Shown here one piece after another: positions 44,130-53,295 of a DNA stretch of 64,000 nucleotides (positions within the stretch are counted from its first letter, which is position 1; each line of letters starts with the position of its first letter). The translations under genes were made by a program, and so were the position numbers. The stretch is taken from positions 1 through 64,000 of the forward strand of contig WGMM01000006.1 in the NCBI GenBank assembly GCA_016125085.1. The letters run 5' to 3'. The DNA comes from a bacterium (lineage in GTDB: Bacteria > Planctomycetota > Planctomycetia > Isosphaerales > Isosphaeraceae). Under the pieces are notes generated by a model. That model was not told where the DNA came from and made no database searches. It worked only from the letters and a program-made list of their open reading frames with translations.

Positions 44130-44311
44130 CGTTTACTGTACCGGAACGGATGCCTGACTCGCTAGATCAGGCCATTCCGTACGTAACCGGTGTGGTCGAG
44201 GCTTATGGAGAGCAGAAAACAGGAACCTTTGGTAAATTAGAAAAGCATTTGGAATCGAGAACCTCATCAAAAGGGCCCCAGACTACCATAAAGGCTCCTG
44301 ACCCCTTTTCT
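44130..44311 (+). repeat. Tandem duplication, copy 2
   Basis: Second copy, joined to the first by TGACC. The same hairpin and the same 3' GACCCCTTTTCT are present. High identity suggests a recent duplication or active element. Its 3' edge lies 45 bp from the end of the convergent PEP-CTERM gene. Confidence 0.9.
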
Positions 44312-44356
44312 TCTTTCCTTCTCCTTTTCTACCGGCAAACGTTGCGAAGTCTACTA

Positions 44357-45175
44357 TCAACGCTTTCTGCGGTTTCGATATCGATCCACAATCAAGATCA
44401 GCGATATACCGGTCAGGCCAAGAATGCAAGACGAAGGCTCGGGCACGGCGGTCACCGTGATGGGCTGGGAAATTGCATACATTCTGTACTGTGTGGTCAA
44501 TACGGATTGTTCTCCAGCCGCGGCCCAACCATTTTGATTGGCCCCGGCTCGACCGATTTCGACGCCGAGAGTTTGATCAGGCAGAGGCTGAAAATTGCCG
44601 AAATCATATCCCTGATAGGTCGCTGTCGCGCCAAGGGCAGATTGGACCGTCCCGTCAGGCGAGCCGGAGGAGTCATAATTTTGCTGGGAAACAGGTTGCC
44701 CGTCGGTACCGAAACCGGTCCAGACAAACGAAAAGTCGGCTACGGTGACAAGATTTCCGCTGCCGTCGACGGATTTGTTGATCGGCGCCGAATGGGAAAA
44801 CGACCAGAACGCACCCGCGTTGGAAATTTGAGTGCCATCAAGACCAAAAGTCGGCGCGGCATTGGCCTGGGAACTGTATCTGCTCGCGTCCGACGATGCA
44901 TAAGAAGTGAGCGTCGTGCCGATCGCCTGCCAGGTCAGCGAAGAACTGTTGTAGGTGATCAGATTCAGATTCTGACCGTTCACGAACGTGTCGTAAGACG
45001 TGATGTCTTGACTCGTCGCAGCCGTCGTGCCATTCGTGACCATCACGAGCCGGAACGTGTCGCCTACGTTCAAGCCCCAGGAGAGGGGCGTGATCTCCAT
45101 ACCCGTGACAGAACGGGTTGCGAGCGACAAAACGAACATCATGCAGCAGATGCGGAGATTACGACGGATCGTCAT
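44357..45175 (-). CDS. PEP-CTERM-sorted secreted protein
   Basis: 272 aa. Signal peptide MTIRRNLRICCMMFVLSLAT, a beta-rich Ser/Thr/Gly body with no recognised domain, and a PEP-CTERM sorting tail: AVPEPSSCILGLTGISLIL followed by IVDRYRNRRKR. Expected to be processed by an exosortase and placed at the cell surface. Composition is less GC-rich than the enzyme genes nearby. The neighbour at 45732 is also PEP-CTERM and on the same strand but 556 bp away, so the two need not be cotranscribed. Function unknown. Confidence 0.85.
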   Translation of the reverse strand: MTIRRNLRICCMMFVLSLATRSVTGMEITPLSWGLNVGDTFRLVMVTNGTTAATSQDITSYDTFVNGQNLNLITYNSSSLTWQAIGTTLTSYASSDASRYSSQANAAPTFGLDGTQISNAGAFWSFSHSAPINKSVDGSGNLVTVADFSFVWTGFGTDGQPVSQQNYDSSGSPDGTVQSALGATATYQGYDFGNFQPLPDQTLGVEIGRAGANQNGWAAAGEQSVLTTQYRMYAISQPITVTAVPEPSSCILGLTGISLILIVDRYRNRRKR

Positions 45176-45731
45176 AAGAGACTCGGGGAGATGACCGGTG
45201 AGAGGTACGAAGAACCGGATGCCGTCTTCGAAACCGGTCGAAGACTTCCGAAATTCTCCGAATGCTCATGTCGGGAAGCAGCGGTCCGGCACTTCTGGCC
45301 CGCTATCGAATGACACACACGGATTGGAGCTGATGGACGTCGAGAAGCGTTCAGGACGGCCCGTGGCCAGGATCATAGTGGTTCGAAGCCGGGAAATGCA
45401 ATACGTCAATCTTCGAATTGTCGAAGAATTCTCAATATCGAATCGATGGGCGTGGGGCGATGTAAATTACGCACACGCTTCGCAAGACGGCCGAAGCCTT
45501 TGCTGAGGTTTCCTGGATCGAAGGGGAAGGCATCGAAATGCCAAGCACAGTGCGATCGTCAGAACCTGCGACTTTTCGAAAAAGTCCGATGGTGAAATGC
45601 GGCCGAAATCGTGTGATCCAGTTCAATACCGGAAAGAATGCAATTTTACCGGAATGTCCGATCGAAACTCAAGGCCACGTGAAGGACGAAGCCCCTTGAC
45701 CGTGGCCTTTCGATTGGATCGACGTTATCGA
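45176..45731. other. Intergenic stretch between two PEP-CTERM genes
   Basis: 556 bp. A plus-strand frame at 45198-45506 has no recognisable domain and I do not call it. The 3' side holds a terminator candidate for the PEP-CTERM gene at 45732. The rest shows nothing I can support. Confidence 0.5.
45672..45710 (-). terminator. Possible terminator after a PEP-CTERM gene
   Basis: Arms AAGGCCACG and CGTGGCCTT (9 bp perfect) around a 21-base loop, starting about 20 bases past the stop on the minus strand. There is only a weak T run (GAGTTTCG), so it is a candidate. Confidence 0.45.
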
Positions 45732-46325
45732 TCAGCTTGAAATTTGGACGGTTTTCAGCTTCGTTCGCCGCGCAAGAGCGAGCATCGTCAATATCCCGAT
45801 GCCTGCAAGAACATAGGTCGAAGGTTCGGGGACGACGTTGACGGAAAGTGATCGCGTGCCCGAATTCCAGGTGGCGTTCAACGTATTTCCGACAGTCAGA
45901 CCCAGGTCGGCGAGTGTCTTGTTCGTCCACGTCGCGGACGAGTTGAAAGAAGTGCCGTTCGTGAATGAAGACGTCAGCCACAACGACGAGCCGCCGCCGT
46001 TCAAGCCGAATTTCAATCCGCTGGAACTGTTCGCGAAAATGTCCGAACCGCCTGTGCCCAGGGAGCCGCTGACCGTTAGCCCATTGTAAATATTGAAATT
46101 GCCGGGACCGCCTACGAGAATTCGACTTTGACCAGGGCGAATGAGCGCGTTCGTCGAAATGCCCGATGCCGCCAGGGAGAGCCCGGCCAGATCCGCCAGC
46201 GAACCGGTCCCGGTCGCGACCACATCCGACCCGACTTGTGCGATCACGATTTCGAGATCCGCAGCTTGTCCGATACCGGAAAACTGGGACAAAACGAGGA
46301 ACAAACACGAGAGTCGAATTCGCAT
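45732..46325 (-). CDS. PEP-CTERM-sorted secreted protein
   Basis: 197 aa from ATG 46325 (the frame extends to 46364 without a signal). Signal peptide core LSCLFLVLSQFSGIGQA, a beta-rich Gly/Ser/Thr body with NSSSGLKFGLNGGGSS, and a C-terminal VVPEPSTYVLAGIGILTMLALARRTK sorting signal (PEP plus hydrophobic helix plus basic end). An arginine-rich frame covering the same bases (45646-46491) is a shadow. Cell-surface role only; no enzyme motif. A terminator candidate follows. Confidence 0.85.
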   Translation of the reverse strand: MRIRLSCLFLVLSQFSGIGQAADLEIVIAQVGSDVVATGTGSLADLAGLSLAASGISTNALIRPGQSRILVGGPGNFNIYNGLTVSGSLGTGGSDIFANSSSGLKFGLNGGGSSLWLTSSFTNGTSFNSSATWTNKTLADLGLTVGNTLNATWNSGTRSLSVNVVPEPSTYVLAGIGILTMLALARRTKLKTVQISS

Positions 46326-46649
46326 GAGATGTCTTTCTGATGAGCAGGTACTTGTCGCGAGCAATGAATAGGCTGCTGGTTATATTCTCTGTCCACGTTC
46401 TCTGACAATACCCTGGCAAGTGCCAGCGGCGAAAAGCATTTCGGAGAGAGGGCTTAAGTTCCTCTAAAATAGGAGATAACGATTTCGACATCGTCTTTCG
46501 TTCGTGAGTGAAATCGCGAAACTGAAATCACTCGGAAAGGAGTTGGGTTATTGGCACGCAAGGAAACGGAGGCATTTCTTCGCCGGCCTTCCTCACGAAT
46601 ACCCGGCCCAAATCTGCATCCCATTTTGTTTCCTGTTCATTTTCTAAGC
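46326..46649. other. Intergenic stretch upstream of a PEP-CTERM gene
   Basis: 324 bp between the PEP-CTERM start and the 3' end of the 146-aa orphan, moderately A/T-rich. It should contain the PEP-CTERM promoter. I see no other feature. Confidence 0.4.
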
Positions 46650-47090
46650 TCACAAACACCCATTCCATATGGGAGATTCTCCATCACCGTCCCAGAACTG
46701 AAAGCGGTATCCGGTGAGGCTAACCTGACGGGCGGCGTCAAGAAAAGTTGTTATCCAGTCTCGTTCGGCTTCATGTAGAGCGGCTACGAATTCCTGGTCT
46801 TCCAGCTCTGAATCCGCGAGCCGCTCGTACTGGAGACGCAGACGAGCGAAAACGACGAGGCATCCGGCTTGCTCGATTCGGCCTGAGATCGAGTTCGACG
46901 ACGGAAAGGCGATCATTCGGCCTGAATCCGGCCAGAACTCGACACGTAAGTAGTCCCAGGCGATTCCGTCGTTCCTGGGAATGACGTAGTCTTTGATTTG
47001 CTGGCAGAATTCAGCCATTGCCGGCTCGATCGACTCACCAGACTCGACCGTGGCCATCATGTAATTGTAATTCAATGCTTGCCATTTCAT
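46650..47090 (-). CDS. Hypothetical protein (orphan)
   Basis: 146 aa. I do not recognise it. It is soluble, acidic, with a mixed alpha/beta look (WDYLRVEFWPDSGRMIAFPSS; CLVVFARLRLQYERLADSE; GYRFQFWDGDGESPIW). GGAAG stands about ten bases before the ATG. It lies 149 bp after mfd on the same strand and may be read from that transcript. Composition is less GC-rich than mfd. Good codon use and balanced residues favour a real gene. Confidence 0.6.
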   Translation of the reverse strand: MKWQALNYNYMMATVESGESIEPAMAEFCQQIKDYVIPRNDGIAWDYLRVEFWPDSGRMIAFPSSNSISGRIEQAGCLVVFARLRLQYERLADSELEDQEFVAALHEAERDWITTFLDAARQVSLTGYRFQFWDGDGESPIWNGCL

Positions 47091-47239
47091 ATTTTAATTC
47101 TTCCCGAATCTCACTGAAGTGTTTTCGTGCGACTTTCCAGGCCTGCCCGCAACGGATCGGCATATTGTCGTATCGCAGTATTGGGATCGAACCAATAAAT
47201 GACCCCCGTCTCCTTTTTGCGTCCCCTTTTTGGCTTTGC

Positions 47240-50200
47240 TCACCCCGAAACGGTCCGCAAGATATCTTCGACCTTGTTCGCCACAAGTTCGGCCGGGGGT
47301 TTGCGCTGTTCCAGGGGAATGTAGGCTGTTGCGTCGTCGATGATCCGTACTTCACCTTTGCGAAGTGATGCCAAACGGGCGAGTTTCGTGGGGGAGCGGC
47401 CTTTGAGGACGGCGTAGGCGTCGTCGATGTGGATGCGTTCCACGCCCCAGCGTGCGGCCAGAATTCGCAGCTCGTTTTCGCGGATCAGGTTTTTCGCCTG
47501 CTGCGGCAGGGCACCGAAGCGGTCCTCCAGCTCCTGTGCAAAATCTTTCAGGCGGTCAAGCGTGCGGATGCGGCCCAGGCGGCGGTAGAGTTCGATCTTG
47601 ACCTTGTGGCCGTCCACGTAGTCCTTCGGCAGCCAGGCCTTCCAGGGCAGTTCGACGAGGCACTCGACCGGCGGCGGCTCCTTTTTGCCCGTCTTTTTGC
47701 GGACGGCTTTTTCGAGCAGGGTGCAGAAGAGTTCGTAGCCGACGGCCTCGATATGGCCCGATTGTTCGGAGCCGAGGATGTTGCCCGCGCCGCGGATTTC
47801 CAGGTCGCGAAGGGCGATTTTGAACCCCGCGCCCAGGTCGGTGAATTCCTCGATGGCCTTCAGCCGCTTCACGGCGTTGGGCGTCACCGGCTTTTCGTTT
47901 TCGAGCATCAGATAGGCATAAGCCCGGTGCTTGAAGCGGCCCACGCGGCCCCGAAGCTGGTGCAGGTCGGCCAGGCCGTATTTGTCGGCTTCGTTGATGA
48001 AGATCGTGTTGGCGTTGGGGATGTCCAGGCCGCTTTCGATGATCGTCGTCGCCAGGAGGATATCAGCCTCGTGCCGCACGAATTTCAGCATCGCCTTTTC
48101 GAGTTGTTCGCCCGGCATCTGCCCGTGGGCCACGATGATCCGGGCCTCGGGCACGATGCCCTTGATGCGGTCGGCGATCACGTGAATGTCGTGCACGCGG
48201 TTATGGACGAAGTAAATCTGGCCGTCGCGATTGAGTTCGCGGTGAATCGCCCGGCGCACCAGGTCGGCATCGAACCGGCTGATGCGGGTTTCGATCGCCT
48301 TTCGGCCCGCGGGGGGCGTTTCCAGGTTCGAAATGTCGCGAATGCCCAGCAGGCTCATGTGCAGGGTGCGCGGGATGGGAGTGGCCGAAAGCGTCAGCAC
48401 GTCGACGGTCGTCTTTAGCGATTTGAGCCATTCTTTGTCTTCGACACCGAAGCGCTGTTCTTCGTCGATGATGACCAGGCCGAGGTCGCGGAAGACTACA
48501 TCCTTCTGCAGAATCCGGTGCGTGCCGATGAGGATGTCCACGCCGCCGTGGGCCGCGCGGGCGATGACTTCCTTCATTTCCGACTTCGGTCGAAAGCGGT
48601 TGATCACTTCGACATTGAACGGATATTCGGCCATGCGGGCCGAGAAGCTGCGGAAGTGCTGCTCGGCCAGAACGGTCGTCGGTACGAGCACGGCCACCTG
48701 CTTGCCGGCTTCGGCCGCCCGAAAGGCTGCGCGAATGGCGAGTTCGGTCTTACCGTAGCCGACGTCGCCGCAGACGAGCCTGTCCATCGGGCGGGTGTTG
48801 GCCATGTCGTCGCGGATCGAATCGATGGCCGAGAGTTGGTCGGGCGTTTCGTCGTAAGGGAAGGCGGCTTCGAACTGGCGATACCATGCGGAATCTTCGC
48901 CCGGGAAGGCGAAGCCGGGGACGGATGCCCGTGCGGCCTGGATTTCGAGCAGTTCGCCGGCCAGGTCGATCAGAGCATCGGCGACGCGGCTTTTGCGTTT
49001 TTCCCAGGTGGTGCCGCCGAGCTTCGAAAGGGGCGGGTCCGACTTGCCGCCGCCGACGTACTTCTGGACAAGCTCGATCTGCGAAACGGGCACGAACAGG
49101 CGGGTTTCGGAGGCGAATTCCAGGACGAGCGTCTCTTCGGCATGGTCGCCGGTGCGGTCGATCGTCTGGAGGCCGAGGTAGCGGGCGATACCGTGATTGA
49201 CATGGACGACGAGGTCGCCGGGATTGAGGTCGAGGAAGCTGTCGATCGCCCGCGATTCGTACTTGCGGCGCACGGCCGTTCGGCGCGTGTCGGGGCGGTG
49301 GAAAAGCTCGTGATCGCCCAGGACGATCCAGCCCTGATCGATCAGCCGGAAGCCACTTTTGAGCTGGCCGACGGTGAGAAAAAGCCGGTTTTCTTTCGCC
49401 AGGCCGGTATCGGCGAACAGTTCGCCCAGCCGCTGGCGTTCGCCTTCGTTATGGCAGGCGATCAGGACACGGTCGCCCTCGGCCACGCTTTCCAGCTCGG
49501 CCTTGACGCGAACGAGATCGCCGGCAAAACGTTCGAGCGACTCGATCCGCAGGTGGCACGCCAGTTCGAAGCCGTCGGCGGCGAGGCATGAGACGGCGGC
49601 CGTCGGGTGGTCGATCGTGCGGGCCCAGGTTTCGTCGAGCGAATAGAGCCCCCGGGTTTCGCGTTCGCGGGTGAGATAGATTTCGGCCTGCTGGCGGATA
49701 TCGGGCGGGTCGACGAGGACGAACCAGTCCTGTGGGTCGGACCGGTCGACGAAGTGAGCGCGGGCGGGGTGGTCGTCGACTCCGAGATCGGCAAGGGAGC
49801 CAAGTTTGAGCGATTCGAGCGTTCCGGAAGTGCGCTGCGTGGCGACATCGAAGGTGCGGACACTTTCGAGTTCGTCGCCGAAGAACTCGAGGCGCACCGG
49901 GTCGGGCGATTCGAACGGGAAGACGTCGAGGATACCGCCGCGGAGGGCGAATTCGCCGGGCACTTCGACGACGTCCACGCGATGGAAGCCCTGATCCACC
50001 AGCCAACTGGACAGCTGATCGGGCGGTTCGACCGTTCGGGGCAGGATGGTGCGGGTGGAGTCTTTGTCCCACGTGGCGGAAACGACGGGCTGAAGCAGTG
50101 ACTGGATCGAAGTGACGCAACGAGTGGGGCCCGACTTGCGGAAGACATAACGGCACTGGGCCAGGCGGCGGACGGCGGATTCGTCGGGCGTTTCGGCGGC

Positions 50201-50527
50201 CCGGGGCGGCTTTGTCCAGGCATTGACTCTGGCGATCCCGGCATTGCCCGAGAAGCCGGACCAGTCTTCGGCGAAGTCGTCGACATCGCCTTCGTGGGGC
50301 AGCACCACGAAGAGACGGCCGGGAGCGGCGGCGGCCAGCCCTTCCACGATCATGGCCATCGACGAGCCCCAGGCTCCGTCAATGGTGACGCTGCGCCGCT
50401 CGCGCAGGGCGCGTACGACTTCGGCCCAGCCCGATGCCTGATCCAGCATCGAAACCAGGTCTTTCAAGCCTTCGATCGGCTGATCGTTCGCCTTCCTGAC
50501 AGGGGAAGGGGCCTTGATTCTAGCCAC
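47240..50527 (-). CDS. mfd: Transcription-repair coupling factor Mfd
   Basis: 1095 aa, slightly short of E. coli Mfd (1148). It removes stalled RNA polymerase at DNA lesions and recruits UvrA. N-terminal UvrB-like region to about residue 360; RNA polymerase-interacting domain FLDLNPGDLVVHVNHGIARYLG near residue 430; translocase with Walker A CGDVGYGKTELA, DEEQRFGV, and the TRG and helicase C motifs (GQMPGEQLEKAM, TTIIESGLDIPNANT, QLRGRVGRF); C-terminal TRCF domain. I use GTG 50527, which has CGGAG upstream; TTG 50557 adds ten residues. It follows the pseudo-receiver-like gene by 49 bp. Confidence 0.96.
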   Translation of the reverse strand: MARIKAPSPVRKANDQPIEGLKDLVSMLDQASGWAEVVRALRERRSVTIDGAWGSSMAMIVEGLAAAAPGRLFVVLPHEGDVDDFAEDWSGFSGNAGIARVNAWTKPPRAAETPDESAVRRLAQCRYVFRKSGPTRCVTSIQSLLQPVVSATWDKDSTRTILPRTVEPPDQLSSWLVDQGFHRVDVVEVPGEFALRGGILDVFPFESPDPVRLEFFGDELESVRTFDVATQRTSGTLESLKLGSLADLGVDDHPARAHFVDRSDPQDWFVLVDPPDIRQQAEIYLTRERETRGLYSLDETWARTIDHPTAAVSCLAADGFELACHLRIESLERFAGDLVRVKAELESVAEGDRVLIACHNEGERQRLGELFADTGLAKENRLFLTVGQLKSGFRLIDQGWIVLGDHELFHRPDTRRTAVRRKYESRAIDSFLDLNPGDLVVHVNHGIARYLGLQTIDRTGDHAEETLVLEFASETRLFVPVSQIELVQKYVGGGKSDPPLSKLGGTTWEKRKSRVADALIDLAGELLEIQAARASVPGFAFPGEDSAWYRQFEAAFPYDETPDQLSAIDSIRDDMANTRPMDRLVCGDVGYGKTELAIRAAFRAAEAGKQVAVLVPTTVLAEQHFRSFSARMAEYPFNVEVINRFRPKSEMKEVIARAAHGGVDILIGTHRILQKDVVFRDLGLVIIDEEQRFGVEDKEWLKSLKTTVDVLTLSATPIPRTLHMSLLGIRDISNLETPPAGRKAIETRISRFDADLVRRAIHRELNRDGQIYFVHNRVHDIHVIADRIKGIVPEARIIVAHGQMPGEQLEKAMLKFVRHEADILLATTIIESGLDIPNANTIFINEADKYGLADLHQLRGRVGRFKHRAYAYLMLENEKPVTPNAVKRLKAIEEFTDLGAGFKIALRDLEIRGAGNILGSEQSGHIEAVGYELFCTLLEKAVRKKTGKKEPPPVECLVELPWKAWLPKDYVDGHKVKIELYRRLGRIRTLDRLKDFAQELEDRFGALPQQAKNLIRENELRILAARWGVERIHIDDAYAVLKGRSPTKLARLASLRKGEVRIIDDATAYIPLEQRKPPAELVANKVEDILRTVSG

Positions 50528-50576
50528 TGGCGATCGCTCTCCGACGCCTTGATGCAAACGCCCGATTCGTGGTCAC

Positions 50577-51542
50577 TTACCGGTCGATCTTCCGGACTTG
50601 CCGTTCGGTACTCTCGCCCGCGCCGATGGAGTCGTACCTGGCCAGGTGCGATCCGGCGTCGTGGCGGATGCGGTGGGCCTCATCCGTTCGCAGGTTGCGG
50701 GCGAAGTCACGTAGCCGCCGCTCATGGGCGGCTGGTCGAATCTGTGACTCGGAACCGTGCGTTGTGGCTGGCCGTGATGTCATTACGGCATGGCGTGACA
50801 GCGAATTGCGAAGGTCTTCGAACTCGAAGGGCAAGTCCAGGCATGCGACGGCACCGGCGCTACGGGCACGTTCGACGATCGTGCGATCCGCAAGCCCGAG
50901 CAGTGTCAGGATCGGCCGCAACCTGGACTGGTCACGCAGTCGTACTTCCCAGCGGTCGGAGAGTAGCGGAACGTCCCAGATGAGCAGGGCCTCACGCGGC
51001 ACGGCCGGGTCAGACCAGCCGCTCAGGATCGCCGGACGGTAGCCGAAGGCGTCGCACGTTTCGAGCAGGGTTTCGCCGAGCGGACGGTTCGTGGTGAGGA
51101 TCCCTACCGGAGCACCAGCCGTGACTTCGGGTGCCACGCGATGCTCTCTGGCACCGTAGACCTCGGCCGAGACCGCCTCGGGAACGATACGATCGACGAG
51201 CGGGCTGGCGATCTGCAGATCGGCGTATCGCACCAGGTCTCCGGCGATCAGTTCGAAGCGGGGCTTCGGGTCGCAGGCTTCGATGGCCTTGCGAATCTGT
51301 CCCAGGACGGAAAGCTCGGCCACGCTGAGACTTCGCCTGTGGATGACGACATGACTCAGCGTATCGCTCGAACCCGGAATGGTCAGCAGAGCATCCGGCA
51401 CTCGCTCGCCTTCGGGCCAGTCGATAACGAACGTAGAGAAGGATTCGGGGTCGATCGCGCCGAGGAGATTGGCGACAAGCCGGTCCGAGAGGTCGCCTGC
51501 GAAAATCCGAACCGGGTTCGAACGCGAATTCTGTGGCGACAT
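50577..51542 (-). CDS. Unknown protein with pseudo-receiver-like C-terminal half
   Basis: 321 aa from ATG 51542; a GTG at 51644 inside lspA is an alternative start that would overlap it. I do not recognise a family. Residues about 170-260 (APVGILTTNRPLGETLLETCDAFGYRPAIL...LLIWDVPLLSDRWEVRLR...ILTLLGLADRTIVERARSAGAVACLDLPFEFEDLRNSL) follow the receiver-domain rhythm: opening strand, Asp-bearing strand, then the Lys-position loop, with a Leu-Pro-Phe in place of Lys-Pro-Phe. The phosphoacceptor cannot be placed with confidence. It lies in a lspA - this - mfd row on one strand. Confidence 0.6.
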   Translation of the reverse strand: MSPQNSRSNPVRIFAGDLSDRLVANLLGAIDPESFSTFVIDWPEGERVPDALLTIPGSSDTLSHVVIHRRSLSVAELSVLGQIRKAIEACDPKPRFELIAGDLVRYADLQIASPLVDRIVPEAVSAEVYGAREHRVAPEVTAGAPVGILTTNRPLGETLLETCDAFGYRPAILSGWSDPAVPREALLIWDVPLLSDRWEVRLRDQSRLRPILTLLGLADRTIVERARSAGAVACLDLPFEFEDLRNSLSRHAVMTSRPATTHGSESQIRPAAHERRLRDFARNLRTDEAHRIRHDAGSHLARYDSIGAGESTERQVRKIDR

Positions 51543-51609
51543 ATCCGAAGCATCCTTACTTCCGTTGTCATGTGCACGAAGATCGGCCGAATTGACGCCA
51601 TCCGTTCGG

Positions 51610-52152
51610 TCAATCGGTTGGGTGCGGAGTGAGCCGTTCTTCACGTTCAGCAGCTTCCGGCAAGGGCTTCAGGGCCAGGAGCGACAGAATTACCGCCCCG
51701 GCGACGAGCATATTGTCGGCGAAGTTGAAGATCGCGCATTCGAAGCCGATCGGATCGATGTGGAAATAGACGAAATCACGGACATGACCGTACACGAGAC
51801 GGTCATAGCAGTTGCCTGTCGCGCCGGCCATGATCAGTCCCAGAGCCACGGTCAGCCAGAAGTCTTTAGCGGCCCCCTGCCAGAACAGCCACCAGACGAT
51901 GAGAATCACGGCGAAAATGCTGAGCGTGGCGAAGATCAGGCTCGAATGGGGCATATTCTTGCCCATGCCCCACAAAGCCCCTGTATTGTGCGCCGTCCGC
52001 AGTTCGATGACATTCGGGATGACGGAAACCGACTCGGAACCGGGTGGGCCGACGTGGCGGAAGATCGCGGCTTTGGTCCAGAGATCGAACGCGGCTCCGC
52101 CCAGGGCCAGGAAGAGAAAAATCAGAATGTGGCGGCGAGGAATCCGATTCAT
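51610..52152 (-). CDS. lspA: Signal peptidase II (lipoprotein signal peptidase)
   Basis: 180 aa aspartyl membrane protease that removes signal peptides from diacylglyceryl prolipoproteins. ATG 52152 gives MNRIPRRHILIFLFLALGG; the frame to 52350 is not used. Catalytic Asp117 lies in GNCYDRL and Asp146 in FNFADN, the two conserved family motifs. Four membrane helices are visible. The HEAT-repeat lipoprotein at 62518 is a likely substrate class. The C-terminus is charged (EAAEREERLTPHP). Confidence 0.93.
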   Translation of the reverse strand: MNRIPRRHILIFLFLALGGAAFDLWTKAAIFRHVGPPGSESVSVIPNVIELRTAHNTGALWGMGKNMPHSSLIFATLSIFAVILIVWWLFWQGAAKDFWLTVALGLIMAGATGNCYDRLVYGHVRDFVYFHIDPIGFECAIFNFADNMLVAGAVILSLLALKPLPEAAEREERLTPHPTD

Positions 52153-52457
52153 ATCGATCCTTGTGACGGTGCGGGCCTTCCTGAGCCGGCAGTAGCGATG
52201 GATCAAGCGTCCCTTGAGTTTCCGTACGAATACTCTGGAGAATACCCGATCACGATTCCGGTGCCTATGCCAGTTCGCCGACGACTCCGGGCAGGTCATC
52301 GATGACACCCGTTCGACATTCCCGATTTCCGGATACGAACACCGCCGCATTCGTCAACGACGACGCAAGATCGGCGACCGTCGTTTCCACGCTCGGAACA
52401 GAAAATCCATCGCCGTCGACGAGCCCTGGAGCCGAACGACGCCGATCTTCCGAAGTG
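52153..52457. other. Intergenic stretch upstream of lspA
   Basis: 305 bp. A minus-strand frame of 68 codons (52265-52471) overlaps the end of the next gene and has balanced residues, but I cannot support it as a gene. Otherwise nothing seen; the lspA promoter should be here. Confidence 0.4.
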
Positions 52458-52979
52458 TCACTCAAGGACAAGCTTGCGCCTGATCGCTTGCCAGAAGTCC
52501 CAGCGGTATGGCCAGGGCAGCAGGTAAAAGAGCAATGCCTGTCCGATGAGATAGATGATCAGACCGAACTGCGAACGAGTGATCATCGCATCGAACAAAC
52601 CCACGACGGTCCCGATCGAAACGAGATAGACCCTGGCCAGTTGCGATTGCCGGAAAAGGCGGGCCATGGCACCCATCAACTGTCGTTCGAGGATTTGGCT
52701 GTTCCGGTTGATGTAGTCTCGTATCTTCTGCGTACCGACATAATCGATCCAGAATGCCAGCGGAATTTGACCGATGAAGCTGAGCATCGCGACAATCGAT
52801 ACCAGAGCTTCCTTGAAGTTGAAGGCACTCGATCGAAAGCCGGAAAAATTTCCCGACAATGCCTCCGATGAGAGAAAGACCACGGCCGGAATCGAGACGA
52901 CCATAAGGCAATGATTCATCGTCTTCCTGAGAATTTCAGGAGGATCGACCCCGGGAACGATAATCACGTCCAAAATCAT
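52458..52979 (-). CDS. Hypothetical membrane protein
   Basis: 173 aa with about four hydrophobic segments (near residues 22-45, 60-80, 115-135 and 140-160) and a charged cytoplasmic-type loop, NRNSQILERQLMGAMARLFRQSQ, between the second and third. No recognised family. It is separated from TlpA by 316 bp and from lspA by 305 bp, so it is probably on its own. Transport or stress roles cannot be told. Confidence 0.6.
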   Translation of the reverse strand: MILDVIIVPGVDPPEILRKTMNHCLMVVSIPAVVFLSSEALSGNFSGFRSSAFNFKEALVSIVAMLSFIGQIPLAFWIDYVGTQKIRDYINRNSQILERQLMGAMARLFRQSQLARVYLVSIGTVVGLFDAMITRSQFGLIIYLIGQALLFYLLPWPYRWDFWQAIRRKLVLE

Positions 52980-53295
52980 GGAATCAACCGATATGACACG
53001 AGATACGGGACAAGAAGAGCACGGGAAGGGATGAACGCCAGAAGAAAGACGCAGCAGGCCATCATTTTTCGTTGGCGGCCATCGATTGAACTAGACTGGT
53101 TCCAAAAGGAATCATAGCTCCAGATTCATCGATCGTAAAGATTAATCGATTCGGCAAAAGCCTCCCGGCTTCAAGAGCGGGCATCGAATTATTTCCGGAA
53201 CGGTATCGGAATTGACGATTCTGCCAGACAGATCGACGATTTTGGCCAGCGAAAATCCGGACCTCGAAAAGTCGCCGGAACCGTTGCGTAACCCC
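52980..53295. other. Intergenic stretch between a membrane protein and TlpA
   Basis: 316 bp with A/T-rich patches. It should contain the promoter of the membrane protein gene. No gene, terminator or repeat seen. Confidence 0.4.

Larger units (their letters stand above)
43840..44356. other. Gene-free stretch filled by a tandem duplication
   Basis: 517 bp between yebC and a PEP-CTERM gene. Most is two copies of a 182-bp unit (listed separately). ORFs starting MPDSLDQ are products of the repeat and not credible genes. Confidence 0.6.

Noticed and set aside
44150..45313. Plus-strand frame starting MPDSLDQ
   Set aside because: The start lies within the tandem repeat and the rest is antisense to a PEP-CTERM gene.
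45646..46491. Minus-strand 281-codon Arg-rich frame
   Set aside because: Shadow of the PEP-CTERM gene in another frame; the PEP-CTERM frame has a signal peptide and a sorting tail.
48518..49591. Plus-strand 357-codon frame inside mfd
   Set aside because: Antisense to the translocase region of mfd, whose motifs are intact.
52265..52471. Minus-strand 68-codon frame before lspA
   Set aside because: Balanced residues but no ribosome site, no homology I recognise, and it overlaps the end of the neighbouring gene.
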